A stretch of DNA of 40,794 nt. Source: a virus. Below the pieces are notes generated by a model. That model was not told where the DNA came from and did no database searches. It was given only the letters and a program-made list of their open reading frames with translations. Numbering within the stretch: position 1 is the first letter of the stretch; each line of letters starts with the position of its first letter. The DNA lies in IMG/VR virus record IMGVR_UViG_3300028393_000139, positions 1 to 40,794 of that record, one strand, 5' to 3'. The position numbers were made by a program, and so were the translations under genes. This document shows positions 29,909 to 37,164 of the stretch, in pieces.

Positions 29909-30179
29909 AAATGGATGACCATTTTAATAGTTTCAATTTTTTATTTTTTGATGCTTCGCTAAGATGAGTTTCATCTAAGTATTTTGCTGCAACTAGAATT
30001 TCTACCATTGCAAGCAAATCACCAATTTCTTCTTCAAGTTTATTTCTATTGGTTGGTGAATCATTTGTTGGGTAACTCATGTCTGCACCAAACCTAAATA
30101 TTTTACTAATTGCTTGAATCACTTCAGCGCATTCTTCTTGAAGAATTCTTAATGCTTCTTCATTTTTATCAGTTATCAT
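29898..30179 (-). CDS. MazG-like nucleotide pyrophosphohydrolase
   Basis: 93 residues from ATG at 30179; a TTG two codons earlier is less likely. RILQEECAEVIQAISK and KLEEEIGDLLAMVEIL provide the ExxE and ExxD metal-binding pairs of the all-alpha NTP-pyrophosphatase (MazG) superfamily. Phage versions are thought to act on (d)NTPs or to affect ppGpp signalling. It is embedded between the dCMP deaminase and a small unknown with overlaps on both sides. Confidence 0.8.
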   Translation of the reverse strand: MITDKNEEALRILQEECAEVIQAISKIFRFGADMSYPTNDSPTNRNKLEEEIGDLLAMVEILVAAKYLDETHLSEASKNKKLKLLKWSSIYEN

Positions 30180-30447
30180 AATCAATCTTATTAATAAAAT
30201 TCATTTTTGCTTCTTCATCCCATGATGACAAATAGTCATTGTCTTTATCAAATAGATCAAGATAATCCAATCTACTCAATTCACGAACCGAGAGAATGTT
30301 CTCATCAACATGATGTTGTGAGAATTCTGTTATTTGATCGGTACGCATTACTACTTCATCAGTAGCATGTTCTGCTTCTTTTGCTTCAACAACATATCGC
30401 ATACGAAACATTGAAACGGTTTCAACTAAGTATAATTTTTTTTCCAT
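30169..30447 (-). CDS. Conserved small phage protein
   Basis: 92 residues. KLYLVETVSMFRMRYVVEAK followed by EHATDEVVM and an acidic second half is a pattern I have seen in marine T4-like phages without function. No catalytic motif visible. It lies one base after the phosphoesterase gene and overlaps the MazG-like gene by 11 nt. Confidence 0.75.
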   Translation of the reverse strand: MEKKLYLVETVSMFRMRYVVEAKEAEHATDEVVMRTDQITEFSQHHVDENILSVRELSRLDYLDLFDKDNDYLSSWDEEAKMNFINKIDYDN

Positions 30448-30448
30448 A

Positions 30449-31255
30449 TCAAACCTCTACAAATTTCAATTCAAAATTATCAGCACGATCTTCATAATTC
30501 TTGTAACCACGAGGATTACATACCACACGACAATCACCAATCATGTAATCAAATTCATGGTGAGTATGGCCATGAGTCCATAATTTTATTTGTGGATTAG
30601 ATAAGATCAAATCATTCAAATCAGAACTATAACCACCATTCATAATTACTTCTTTTGCATACACAGAATGCGTAGACATTCTACTTGGTGCATGATGACC
30701 AACTACAACAAATTTCTCATCAACTCGACCTTCGATTGTAGTCTTGATGCAGTCTAGCATTTTTTTATGGTCAGCAACGGCATCTCTTGGTGTAAATGTT
30801 ACTTCACCATTTTTTACATAACGAAAATCATTCATCACTTTTGGCATTTGCATTAGGGTGATAGGATCTTCTTTATTCATATCAGTCCATAATGTACCAA
30901 CAATGAATGTAATATCATCCAATACAAATGTTTCCTTATCTAGGATATGTAGATTCCGTAGATAGCCAAGCCTATCAAGGAGAACTCGATAAGTATTGCT
31001 AAAATTACCGTGATAGTGTTCATGATTTCCGGTGGTGTAAATAACGTGGGAAAATCTTCCACAACATCTATCAAAGAATTCATGAAGTCTTTCAGAGCGA
31101 TTAGAACTTGAGTCAATTGCATATTCATCTTTCATATTCAAATCTGCGGCAACACAAATATCACCACCAAGAATCAGGACATCCGCATTCTCTGTATTTT
31201 CGAGATTGACAGTACCAAATTCCAAATGCAGATCACTACAAACAGCAATTTTCAT
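30449..31255 (-). CDS. Calcineurin-like metallophosphoesterase
   Basis: 268 residues with the five metallophosphoesterase blocks in order: SDLHLEF (D8, H10), LGGDI, TGNHEHY, VVGHHAP and THGHTHHEFD. These form a two-metal site for phosphomono- or diester hydrolysis. The order and size resemble single-domain bacterial enzymes of unknown substrate. ATGA overlap with the small gene upstream. A 62-codon hydrophobic frame overlaps it at 30940-31128, but with only a weak ribosome site. Confidence 0.9.
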   Translation of the reverse strand: MKIAVCSDLHLEFGTVNLENTENADVLILGGDICVAADLNMKDEYAIDSSSNRSERLHEFFDRCCGRFSHVIYTTGNHEHYHGNFSNTYRVLLDRLGYLRNLHILDKETFVLDDITFIVGTLWTDMNKEDPITLMQMPKVMNDFRYVKNGEVTFTPRDAVADHKKMLDCIKTTIEGRVDEKFVVVGHHAPSRMSTHSVYAKEVIMNGGYSSDLNDLILSNPQIKLWTHGHTHHEFDYMIGDCRVVCNPRGYKNYEDRADNFELKFVEV

Positions 31256-31452
31256 TTTATAAATTCCATGTTGTCTTTTTTGACATAATGTATTTGTTGT
31301 GTTTGATTAGATGGATATTTTTTGACTACGGGCAAAAATAATACGCCGTCGATACTCCTTGGTTCCCAATTGTTCCAAGTGTAATAGATATCCTCAGGGT
31401 TCAGTCTGTTCCGAACCGTTTGGACTGTAGGTTTTATTGAATGTTTTTTCAT
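31252..31452 (-). CDS. Conserved small phage protein
   Basis: 66 residues. TVRNRLNPEDIYYTWNNWEP and SIDGVLFLPVVKK are a pattern I recognise from small proteins of marine T4-like phages, function unknown. It begins about 20 nt after the hairpin that terminates the hsp20 transcript, so it may open a new operon leading to the phosphoesterase and nucleotide genes. A GATATACTG element upstream is too degenerate to call a promoter. Confidence 0.75.
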   Translation of the reverse strand: MKKHSIKPTVQTVRNRLNPEDIYYTWNNWEPRSIDGVLFLPVVKKYPSNQTQQIHYVKKDNMEFIK

Positions 31453-31471
31453 GATGTAAACAGTATATCAC

Positions 31472-31504
31472 AGAAAGAATGGTGGGTCAAGATCAACCCA
31501 CCAT
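31472..31504 (-). terminator. Terminator hairpin after hsp20
   Basis: Minus-strand ATGGTGGGT and ACCCACCAT form a perfect nine-pair stem (31479-31504) with an eight-base loop, followed by TCTTTCT. It starts about 10 nt after the hsp20 stop. Confidence 0.75.
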
Positions 31505-31515
31505 GTTTGCCAAAG

Positions 31516-31959
31516 TTAATTAACTTTTATCTTTTTGATAGTTTCTTGTGTTTTAATCAAGTTTTCCAACCAGATTTTCAACATACCATTTACCATCTCG
31601 GCATTTTGAATTTCTACTTTATCTGCAAGTGTCCATGTACGTTTGAATGCACGGTTTGCGATACCTTGATATAACATTGTGCCATCTTTTGGATCATTAT
31701 CATTAACATTACCTTGAACAACTAATGTGTTACCTTCAACAGTAACTTCAATATCAGATTGTGAAAAACCAGCAACTGCCATCTCGATGACATATTTGTT
31801 ATCTTTTACTTTTTTGATATTATATGGTGGATATGTTGGAACTGTTTTTGAGGTTTCTAAAACCAGTTGTTCAAACATCTTATCGAATCCAATTGAAAAT
31901 GGATCAAGACGCTTCATGTCAAAAAATGGGTTAAATGTGGAGGTGATTTGCTTTGTCAT
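31516..31959 (-). CDS. Small heat shock protein Hsp20 (alpha-crystallin domain)
   Basis: 147 residues. The N-terminal arm (FNPFFDMKRLDPFSIGFDKM) precedes the alpha-crystallin domain: YNIKKVKDNKYVIEMAVAGF, DIEVTVEGNTLVVQG and RAFKRTWTLADKVEI, then NAEMVNGMLKIWLEN. It acts as an ATP-independent holdase. Hsp20 between regA and gene 43 is a known trait of marine T4-like phages. The ribosome site is TAAGGAGTCAATT. The gene has its own late promoter (32127-32134), a long structured leader and a terminator, so it is an independently controlled unit. Confidence 0.93.
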   Translation of the reverse strand: MTKQITSTFNPFFDMKRLDPFSIGFDKMFEQLVLETSKTVPTYPPYNIKKVKDNKYVIEMAVAGFSQSDIEVTVEGNTLVVQGNVNDNDPKDGTMLYQGIANRAFKRTWTLADKVEIQNAEMVNGMLKIWLENLIKTQETIKKIKVN

Positions 31960-32122
31960 AATTGACTCCTTAAATAAGCAAGTTAATAATTTTGCTACCC
32001 CGAAGGCATAGCATGTAAAAACTGGTTACGGATTCCAGTGACACCATATCGTTGTGTCCGATTTAATAACGCTTCGTACCATAGCGGTCCTAAGGTGAAG
32101 TCTTCCCATCCCGTTGAGAATA
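31960..32122 (-). promoter_or_regulatory. Long structured 5' leader of hsp20, possible RNA thermometer
   Basis: About 160 nt between the predicted late start site and the hsp20 ATG. The hairpin GCTATGCCTTCGGGGTAGC folds with a UUCG loop, while its GCCTTCG can alternatively pair with CGAAGC about 60 nt upstream. A U5 tract (32017-32021) could pair with AAGGA of the ribosome site (31966-31971) in fourU fashion. A frame without ATG ends in LHAMPSG. The segment opposite 32085-32096 is complementary to the conserved 23S rRNA sequence CGGTCCTAAGGT. Confidence 0.45.
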
Positions 32123-32126
32123 ATAG

Positions 32127-32134
32127 TATTTATA
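32127..32134 (-). promoter_or_regulatory. T4-type late promoter TATAAATA
   Basis: An exact TATAAATA on the minus strand between regA and the hsp20 leader. Transcription from here would give a leader of about 160 nt before the hsp20 ATG. Confidence 0.6.
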
Positions 32135-32141
32135 CGAGAAT

Positions 32142-32546
32142 TTAATCTCTTTGTGGTTTTTTGCCAATATTATACTTGGGAGTTAATTGCCAATCATTCT
32201 TTTCTTTGAAAGCAATGATTTTAATCTGAGACAAAGAAACTTCTGGTTCTTTTGTTTTTTCTGGATCAAGAATAGTAATCAATTCCCAATCTTCTAGTAA
32301 ATTGGCAATTGTGTTCCTACGAGCAATATCGTTTTCTGTAATGTCTGTTGGTTTTCCATCAAGTGCAAATAACTCTTTAAAATGAGTAATATAATACTTA
32401 CCTTGCTTGTGCAGTATATGGCAAGATTGAAAGAGTATTTTATCTTTTTTTGATGCAACACCAATACGTGTTAGGGTCTCACGAACTTTGAGAAAATCAT
32501 CTTTTTCATTCAAAGTTACTTCTACCATATTTTCTATTTTTATCAT
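32142..32546 (-). CDS. regA: Translational repressor RegA
   Basis: 134 residues, closely following T4 RegA: VEVTLNEKDDFLKVRETLTR, KILFQSCHILHKQGKYYITH, RRNTIANLLEDWELI and the C-terminal FKEKNDWQLTPKYNIG. RegA binds the initiation region of early phage mRNAs, including genes 44, 45 and its own, and blocks ribosomes. The start at 32546 follows GGAGTGAAATAA directly after the gene 62 stop. Confidence 0.95.
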   Translation of the reverse strand: MIKIENMVEVTLNEKDDFLKVRETLTRIGVASKKDKILFQSCHILHKQGKYYITHFKELFALDGKPTDITENDIARRNTIANLLEDWELITILDPEKTKEPEVSLSQIKIIAFKEKNDWQLTPKYNIGKKPQRD

Positions 32547-32933
32547 TTATTTCACTCCGCCTATTTGTAGTTTTTCTTTTATAGCAGAAATTTGTTCATG
32601 ATTTAGAATACGCAAAGCCTCTTTGGCTTTTTGATTTGAATAACCATAATATTTCTTGATATATTCTAATTCTGTCTCTTTTTCAGGTTTAATCCAAGAT
32701 TGAAACTTTCTTTTCATGGGTCTGACACTATTTAGAAGATACGAATATTGTAGTTTTTTATCAACATTATGGGACATATTCATTTGATTTGCATAAAGAA
32801 TGCAATCCATATGGTAAGACAATGCACGATTAACTATGAAAGGAGCGTAGTCTTTTTCATCTATTTCATCGTTAATGACACTTTTTTTGGTTTGTAAGAT
32901 TGATGGAATAATCTCTTTGAATAGATCAGGCAT
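32547..32933 (-). CDS. 62: Clamp loader small subunit (gp62)
   Basis: 128 residues, the short form typical of marine T4-like phages (T4 gp62 has 187). DEKDYAPFIVNRALSYHMDC, YSYLLNSVRPMKRKFQSWIK and KKYYGYSNQKAKEALRIL fit the family. One copy joins four gp44 subunits to load the gp45 clamp. The position between 44 and regA supports the call. It overlaps the small membrane protein gene upstream by 8 nt. Confidence 0.88.
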   Translation of the reverse strand: MPDLFKEIIPSILQTKKSVINDEIDEKDYAPFIVNRALSYHMDCILYANQMNMSHNVDKKLQYSYLLNSVRPMKRKFQSWIKPEKETELEYIKKYYGYSNQKAKEALRILNHEQISAIKEKLQIGGVK

Positions 32934-33216
32934 TGAGTAACCTCACAAATCCTAAAAGATCAATACTAGTCAACAAAAGATAATTTGCTAACATACCAAA
33001 AGATTTTCTACTATATGCCACCCATGTATATAAGGCACATCCAGTAATCCAAATAGGATACAATATGAAAAAAGGTGGAGTAGGAACAGTTATTGCCACC
33101 ACTAGTGAACATGTAATGCTCAATAACCAAACAAATAACTCTACACAGAAACGAAATGAATTTGATTTCCAATCATCTTTAATCCAATCTATAATACCTA
33201 TAATAATCGGATTCAT
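32926..33216 (-). CDS. Small membrane protein inserted between genes 44 and 62
   Basis: 96 residues from ATG at 33216 (ATGA overlap with the gene 44 stop; an ATG at 33228 is the alternative). Three hydrophobic segments (about 26-46, 49-68 and 75-93) predict an inner-membrane protein. No recognised family. T4 has no gene here, and a membrane protein within the clamp-loader operon is unexpected; it splits 44 from 62 while keeping translational overlaps on both sides. Confidence 0.75.
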   Translation of the reverse strand: MNPIIIGIIDWIKDDWKSNSFRFCVELFVWLLSITCSLVVAITVPTPPFFILYPIWITGCALYTWVAYSRKSFGMLANYLLLTSIDLLGFVRLLNA

Positions 33217-34151
33217 AGAAACTCGCATTCTATCATGAATTCAGTCAGACATGCAACAAGATTGATTTCTTGATCAGCACAGAATGCTGCTTGATATTGA
33301 TATTTTGCAAGAATTAATACTGCTTGAGGAATAGAGTTAGGCTTTAGAAACTCATAGAGTGCATCATAAATCTTACGATAGATTCGTACAGGATCATTAT
33401 CTAAGTTGAGTGCAACCCATTTGCGTGTTGAACCAAAGTCTTTTTCTTTTACTGCTTTGATTAGACCTGAAATTTGAATATCAGCAACCGATCCAAGAAT
33501 ACCTTCATCAATTACACCTGATGCAGCATATCGTTGCAACTCATTTAGAATCCTACGATTATCTGGAAAGTGTTTTGTGATAACGGCAGCAACAACTTCT
33601 TTACTGTATTGAATGTTTTCCTGTGCAAGGATCCATTCGACACGTTTGAAGAACTGTGATGCCATCTTTGCTTTTTGACCATTTTGAATTTTGAATTCAA
33701 CGACAGCACATCTAGAGTGCAATGGTTCGATGATTCGATTCTTATAGTTACAAGTAAAGATGAAAGAACAGTTGGAAGAGAACTCCTCGATTGCTCCACG
33801 CAGTGCTGGTTGCGTTGAATTGGGATTTAGATAGTCTGCTTCATCTAAAATAATAACCTTTCTTCCGCCCGTTAAACTCATGGAGGAAGCATAGTTTTTG
33901 ATTTTGTTTCTTAATACATCAATTCCAGATTCATCAGAACCGTTAATGATGATATAGTCACAACCAATTTCTTCACACAAGGCACGGGCAATTGTAGTTT
34001 TACCTACGCCTGCTGTGCCTGCGAGAAGAAGATTTGGAATTTCACCTTGTTTGACATACTCAAGAAATGATTTTTTGATTGCATCCGGAAGAATACAATC
34101 TTCAATTTTATTTGGGCGATACTTCTCCACCCACAAAAATTCTTGGTTCAT
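33213..34151 (-). CDS. 44: Clamp loader large subunit, AAA+ ATPase (gp44)
   Basis: 312 residues. Walker A LLLAGTAGVGKTT (45-52), Walker B KVIILDEADYL (103-106 DEAD) and the Ser-Arg-Cys arginine finger PLHSRCAVVEF are all intact. FLWVEKYRPNKIEDCILPD is the classic clamp-loader N-terminus. It uses ATP to open the gp45 clamp. The leader ATTATGGAGAATGTGA resembles that of gene 45, and a TTGATA-N17-TATAAT promoter lies just upstream. Confidence 0.96.
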   Translation of the reverse strand: MNQEFLWVEKYRPNKIEDCILPDAIKKSFLEYVKQGEIPNLLLAGTAGVGKTTIARALCEEIGCDYIIINGSDESGIDVLRNKIKNYASSMSLTGGRKVIILDEADYLNPNSTQPALRGAIEEFSSNCSFIFTCNYKNRIIEPLHSRCAVVEFKIQNGQKAKMASQFFKRVEWILAQENIQYSKEVVAAVITKHFPDNRRILNELQRYAASGVIDEGILGSVADIQISGLIKAVKEKDFGSTRKWVALNLDNDPVRIYRKIYDALYEFLKPNSIPQAVLILAKYQYQAAFCADQEINLVACLTEFMIECEFL

Positions 34152-34176
34152 TCACATTCTCCATAATAAAAACATA

Positions 34177-34205
34177 ATTATACATCACGCACATCAAACT
34201 ATCAA
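34177..34205 (-). promoter_or_regulatory. sigma70-type promoter for gene 44
   Basis: Minus-strand TTGATA (34200-34205) and TATAAT (34177-34182) with 17-nt spacing. It overlaps the last codons of the DsbA-like gene, about 25 nt upstream of the gene 44 ATG. Confidence 0.65.
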
Positions 34206-34480
34206 GATTTTACTTCACTAATACCTTCAAATAATGCTTCAAATTCTTTATGTTCTGCAACTTCACTTTGAAAAGATTGTTTGTATTTGACTTTCGCCAT
34301 TTTACGAATAATCTTCTTAGGTAATTTCAAGTTATCATAAGTGGCATCGATGATATCTTTCATTGATTCTTTTTCTGAATCCATTCTATGCATTACAAGT
34401 ACCATCTCATCGATGGCACCTGCAAGTGTTTTTAATTGATTCTCATCGAACGTTCCAAACAAGGTTTGGACAGTTGTCAT
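34202..34480 (-). CDS. DsbA-like double-stranded DNA binding protein (late transcription)
   Basis: 92 residues. The middle and C-terminal part, KESMKDIIDATYDNLKLPKK through IRKMAKVKYKQSFQSEVAEH to EFEALFEGI, resembles T4 DsbA (IRIRAKDELGVDGKMF, FEAETEEVVELYDTVF) in spacing and character. DsbA binds near late promoters. Similarity is modest, so this is a family-level suggestion. It overlaps the next small gene by ATGA and lies between clamp and clamp-loader genes, consistent with sliding-clamp-coupled late transcription. Confidence 0.55.
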   Translation of the reverse strand: MTTVQTLFGTFDENQLKTLAGAIDEMVLVMHRMDSEKESMKDIIDATYDNLKLPKKIIRKMAKVKYKQSFQSEVAEHKEFEALFEGISEVKS

Positions 34481-34674
34481 TTTAATTCTCCGTTCAACTT
34501 ACCAACAACTTCAATCATAGGCAAATCTACAGGAATATTACCCGTTGTGGTGTTGATAACAGTAATCAACGTTTCGGATTCTTCATTCAATTTTGTTTCA
34601 TAAACAACTGCAACAAAAGCAGGATTAACTGCAACTGAACGTTGTGTGTTTGCATCAGTGAAATATAGTAACAT
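34477..34674 (-). CDS. Small beta-rich protein, FlbD-like pattern
   Basis: 65 residues. LYFTDANTQRSVAVNPAFVA, then TLITVINTTTGNIPVDLPMI and a final EVVGKLN, resemble the short FlbD-like pattern 'T...G..I.VNP..I..V...TLI....G....V...EV..K'. Function unknown in phages. It lies 2 nt after gene 45 and is coupled to the DsbA-like gene. Confidence 0.65.
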   Translation of the reverse strand: MLLYFTDANTQRSVAVNPAFVAVVYETKLNEESETLITVINTTTGNIPVDLPMIEVVGKLNGELK

Positions 34675-34676
34675 AA

Positions 34677-35357
34677 TTATCCTTCAAATTTTGAGAATTT
34701 AGGTTCAAGTGCAATCCAATACTGAATGTCTTTTGCCTTGTTTTTAAAATGTGCTAGACCTTTAGCACAGACTTCAACATCATATGATCCAGGAACCATT
34801 TTAAGATTCTCTGTAGAAAAAGTAAACTTGTATTTTTTACCATCATCGTCACCAACACCGATTGAGTTTGTGCTTTTAGAATCATCTTTTGCATCACATG
34901 CAGTCAATTTGATTCCAGTACCAGAGTTTTCAATCATGATATGTGGTGCGGAAAGAATAGATGCAGTTTTCATGATCCAACCAAAGTCACCTTCACTCAG
35001 AGTAAACTGAACATCAACCGTAGGTAATGTCAATCTTTTTTCTGGTGGAGTAACAATCATTTCTTTTGCGGCAAAACGATATTTAATTTTACTACGACCA
35101 TTCAATGTTTTGATAATGACATTTTTGTCATCGAATTCCAAATCAGGACAATCTTTCTCCAAACTCAACAATTGAAGTAAATTGTTTAAGTCATAGATTG
35201 CAAAGTCAGATGGGATTTCATCTTTAATTCCTGCTTCAGCAAGAATGTTTTTGTTTGAAGATACTGTTGCGAGTTTAGTACCTTGTTTAAAGAATATACC
35301 AGAATTGATGCTTGAAAAGTTCTTCAACACATCAATGGTATCATTAGATAATTTCAT
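34677..35357 (-). CDS. 45: Sliding clamp (gp45)
   Basis: 226 residues from ATG at 35357 (MKLSNDTIDVLKNFSSINSG), which aligns with T4 gp45 (MKLSKDTTALLKNFATINSG). GGAG lies six bases upstream inside an in-frame earlier ATG. DFAIYDLNNLLQLLSL and the C-terminal YWIALEPKFSKFEG also fit. The trimeric ring tethers gp43 and couples replication to late transcription. It overlaps the kinase gene upstream by 14 nt. Confidence 0.95.
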   Translation of the reverse strand: MKLSNDTIDVLKNFSSINSGIFFKQGTKLATVSSNKNILAEAGIKDEIPSDFAIYDLNNLLQLLSLEKDCPDLEFDDKNVIIKTLNGRSKIKYRFAAKEMIVTPPEKRLTLPTVDVQFTLSEGDFGWIMKTASILSAPHIMIENSGTGIKLTACDAKDDSKSTNSIGVGDDDGKKYKFTFSTENLKMVPGSYDVEVCAKGLAHFKNKAKDIQYWIALEPKFSKFEG

Positions 35358-36009
35358 CTTGTTCTCCATTATGTAATAATTCATTCATTATAGACTTACC
35401 TAGATAATTTGTCAATACTACAACAATATTATTTTTTAAATCTTCCACAGTTCCATTGTTTAGGATTATAGCATCAATTTCTTCTCCTACCCATGCCCAT
35501 TCAGAATAGTGTACATCAAATGTAGACATATACTCGGTTTTACTTTTATCAAACAAAGTATCAGTCAATTTGTCATACCAAAAAGGATTGTCACCTCTTT
35601 GAATTTCAATAACAAAACCTTCTTCTTTTTGTATCCATTCTATTTCATTTGGAAAACGAACATCGGTAATGACATAATTTTTATTCTTGTCTATTTGTTT
35701 CTCTAGTGCAAGAATCCAAAAATCTTTATGAAATACATCACGACCACATTCTGTTCCTATCTTCTGTAATGCTTCACGTGGAGTAAAATCATAACCTTGC
35801 TTTGATGACCAATATGCATCTGGTGTTTCTCTGAATAAACGGGATTCGTCGGTATCACCTTCAAGTAAATGGCGAGGCCAGTCGAACATAACAGCAGTTA
35901 CATCTTTAACTAGCCCCGCAAAACTTATAGGAATAAAACCTAAGTCTTTCAGAATATCACCAGCAGTTCCTTTACCTGAACCAATGAATCCGACAAATCC
36001 AATAATCAT
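35344..36009 (-). CDS. 1: Deoxynucleoside monophosphate kinase (T4 gp1-like)
   Basis: 221 residues. P-loop GFIGSGKGT (7-15) after MIIGFV, then YDFTPREALQKIGTECGRDV and VITDVRFPNEI, the pattern of T4 gp1-type dNMP kinases. The enzyme phosphorylates dTMP, dGMP and modified dCMP to diphosphates. It is coupled to the glycosyltransferase gene by a TAATG overlap at 36009 and to gene 45 downstream. Confidence 0.85.
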   Translation of the reverse strand: MIIGFVGFIGSGKGTAGDILKDLGFIPISFAGLVKDVTAVMFDWPRHLLEGDTDESRLFRETPDAYWSSKQGYDFTPREALQKIGTECGRDVFHKDFWILALEKQIDKNKNYVITDVRFPNEIEWIQKEEGFVIEIQRGDNPFWYDKLTDTLFDKSKTEYMSTFDVHYSEWAWVGEEIDAIILNNGTVEDLKNNIVVVLTNYLGKSIMNELLHNGEQDEII

Positions 36010-36806
36010 TACATCTCACCAACATAGTTAGCAACAGCAGGCATATCACCTTTGAAGTGATACGTACCAATGTGTTCTGTACGCATCCATGGACACAACC
36101 AAATCTGAATACCTATCTTACGTGCCCATTGACAGAACATATAATCTTCTGAAAGATAACGTTGCGAATCAGGATCAATGATAGTATCAAAGTATGCATG
36201 AATGTAACGAGTACCATCAAAGTTTGCTTGACCTACATGATCTGGTTTATAGCGATACTCTGGATAAGCATCTTCATACTTCTTAAATACTTCACGTTTC
36301 ACCATCATAAAACCAGTTCCAATTTCTAGAACTTCAAGTGGTTCAGATACACTAAATTGTGCAGTACCTTTAACTGGATTGAAAACATAATCACCAACAA
36401 CTTTTTCAAGCATTTGTGGATCAATGTCAGGATTTTTTGTGATTGCAGTCTTAACAGATTTCCATTTGATTGCTTTCTTTGGATACGGACCACCAATGAT
36501 ATCTCTGTCTAGTGCCAATAGTGCAACAACGTCACGAGGATCAAAGTTAATATCAGAGTCGATAAACAAAAAGTGAGTGCAGTCAGAACGGTGCAAAAAT
36601 TCATCAACAAGATAATTTCTTGCACGGGTAATTAAAGATTCATTGAAAAGAAATGAGAATTTAACTTGAACACCATATGCAATCAATAAACCTTGCAAGT
36701 CAAGACATGCCTTCATGTACAAACCATGGTTCATGCCACCATACATTGGTGTTGCAATAAACAAACTTTTCTTTTGCAATTCTTCTTTTTTAATTGTTAT
36801 TTCCAT
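36009..36806 (-). CDS. Predicted glycosyltransferase
   Basis: 265 residues. KSLFIATPMYGGMNHGLYMK opens a GT-A-like domain, and HFLFIDSDINFDP provides the D-x-D. EIGTGFMMVKREVFKKYE and FCQWARKIG are typical of the 'galactosyltransferase-like' proteins of marine phages. It stands apart from the main glycan cassette. The leader carries ATGGAGTAAAA, that is, GGAG within a two-codon minicistron ATG GAG TAA. Confidence 0.8.
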   Translation of the reverse strand: MEITIKKEELQKKSLFIATPMYGGMNHGLYMKACLDLQGLLIAYGVQVKFSFLFNESLITRARNYLVDEFLHRSDCTHFLFIDSDINFDPRDVVALLALDRDIIGGPYPKKAIKWKSVKTAITKNPDIDPQMLEKVVGDYVFNPVKGTAQFSVSEPLEVLEIGTGFMMVKREVFKKYEDAYPEYRYKPDHVGQANFDGTRYIHAYFDTIIDPDSQRYLSEDYMFCQWARKIGIQIWLCPWMRTEHIGTYHFKGDMPAVANYVGEM

Positions 36807-36823
36807 TTTTACTCCATGGGTAC

Positions 36824-36856
36824 AAAAAAAGGGAGAACTGCTTATGCAGAACTCCC
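36824..36856 (-). terminator. Rho-independent terminator of the HTH gene
   Basis: Minus-strand GGGAGTTCTGC and GCAGTTCTCCC around ATAA, with a two-base internal mismatch, followed by seven T. It begins about 17 nt after the HTH gene stop. Confidence 0.85.
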
Positions 36857-36873
36857 TCTCAGATTAAGGCAAA

Positions 36874-37143
36874 TTAAGCAGCGAAGGAGTAACCAGCAGC
36901 AATTGCTGATTTAACTAGTGCTTTAGTTGGTGTGCCTAGGCGATAGAATTTGATCTTACGACCATTTTCAAGTGTACGGGTGTTGGTGTAGATGCAGTGA
37001 CCTTCTTTACGCAATTCTTCAATGCGTTGAGAAACGTTTTGAATACCAAAACGGCGTTGTCCTTGTGCAACTGTGAAGGTGTTATAACCTGAAGTTTGTT
37101 TCAGGGCGTTCAACATTTTTTCTTTAGCAGACAATTTAGTCAT
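36874..37143 (-). CDS. Small winged-helix/HTH DNA-binding protein
   Basis: 89 residues from ATG at 37143, preceded by TAGGAGTTTTATT. KLSAKEKMLNALKQTSGYNT, then FTVAQGQRRFGIQNVSQRIE and LRKEGHCIYTNTRTLENGRK, followed by KFYRLGT, is a winged-helix pattern (HTH followed by a beta wing) common in marine T4-like phages. It has its own strong promoter and terminator, so it is an abundant monocistronic product. A transcription regulator role is inferred from the fold. Confidence 0.85.
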   Translation of the reverse strand: MTKLSAKEKMLNALKQTSGYNTFTVAQGQRRFGIQNVSQRIEELRKEGHCIYTNTRTLENGRKIKFYRLGTPTKALVKSAIAAGYSFAA

Positions 37144-37164
37144 AATAAAACTCCTATAATATAA

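Noticed and set aside
30940-31128. 62-codon hydrophobic frame inside the phosphoesterase gene
   Set aside because: It has one or two hydrophobic stretches but only a weak GAAAG ribosome site and no compositional change; probably chance.
31960-32126. Open frame in the hsp20 leader ending LHAMPSG as a small protein
   Set aside because: It has no ATG/GTG/TTG start after the stop in the promoter region, and the shared part is better explained as RNA structure; kept only as a note.
32142-34151. Possible homing endonuclease or intron in the clamp-loader region
   Set aside because: All core genes are intact and contiguous with no intron boundary or HNH/GIY motif; the inserted small ORF is a membrane protein.
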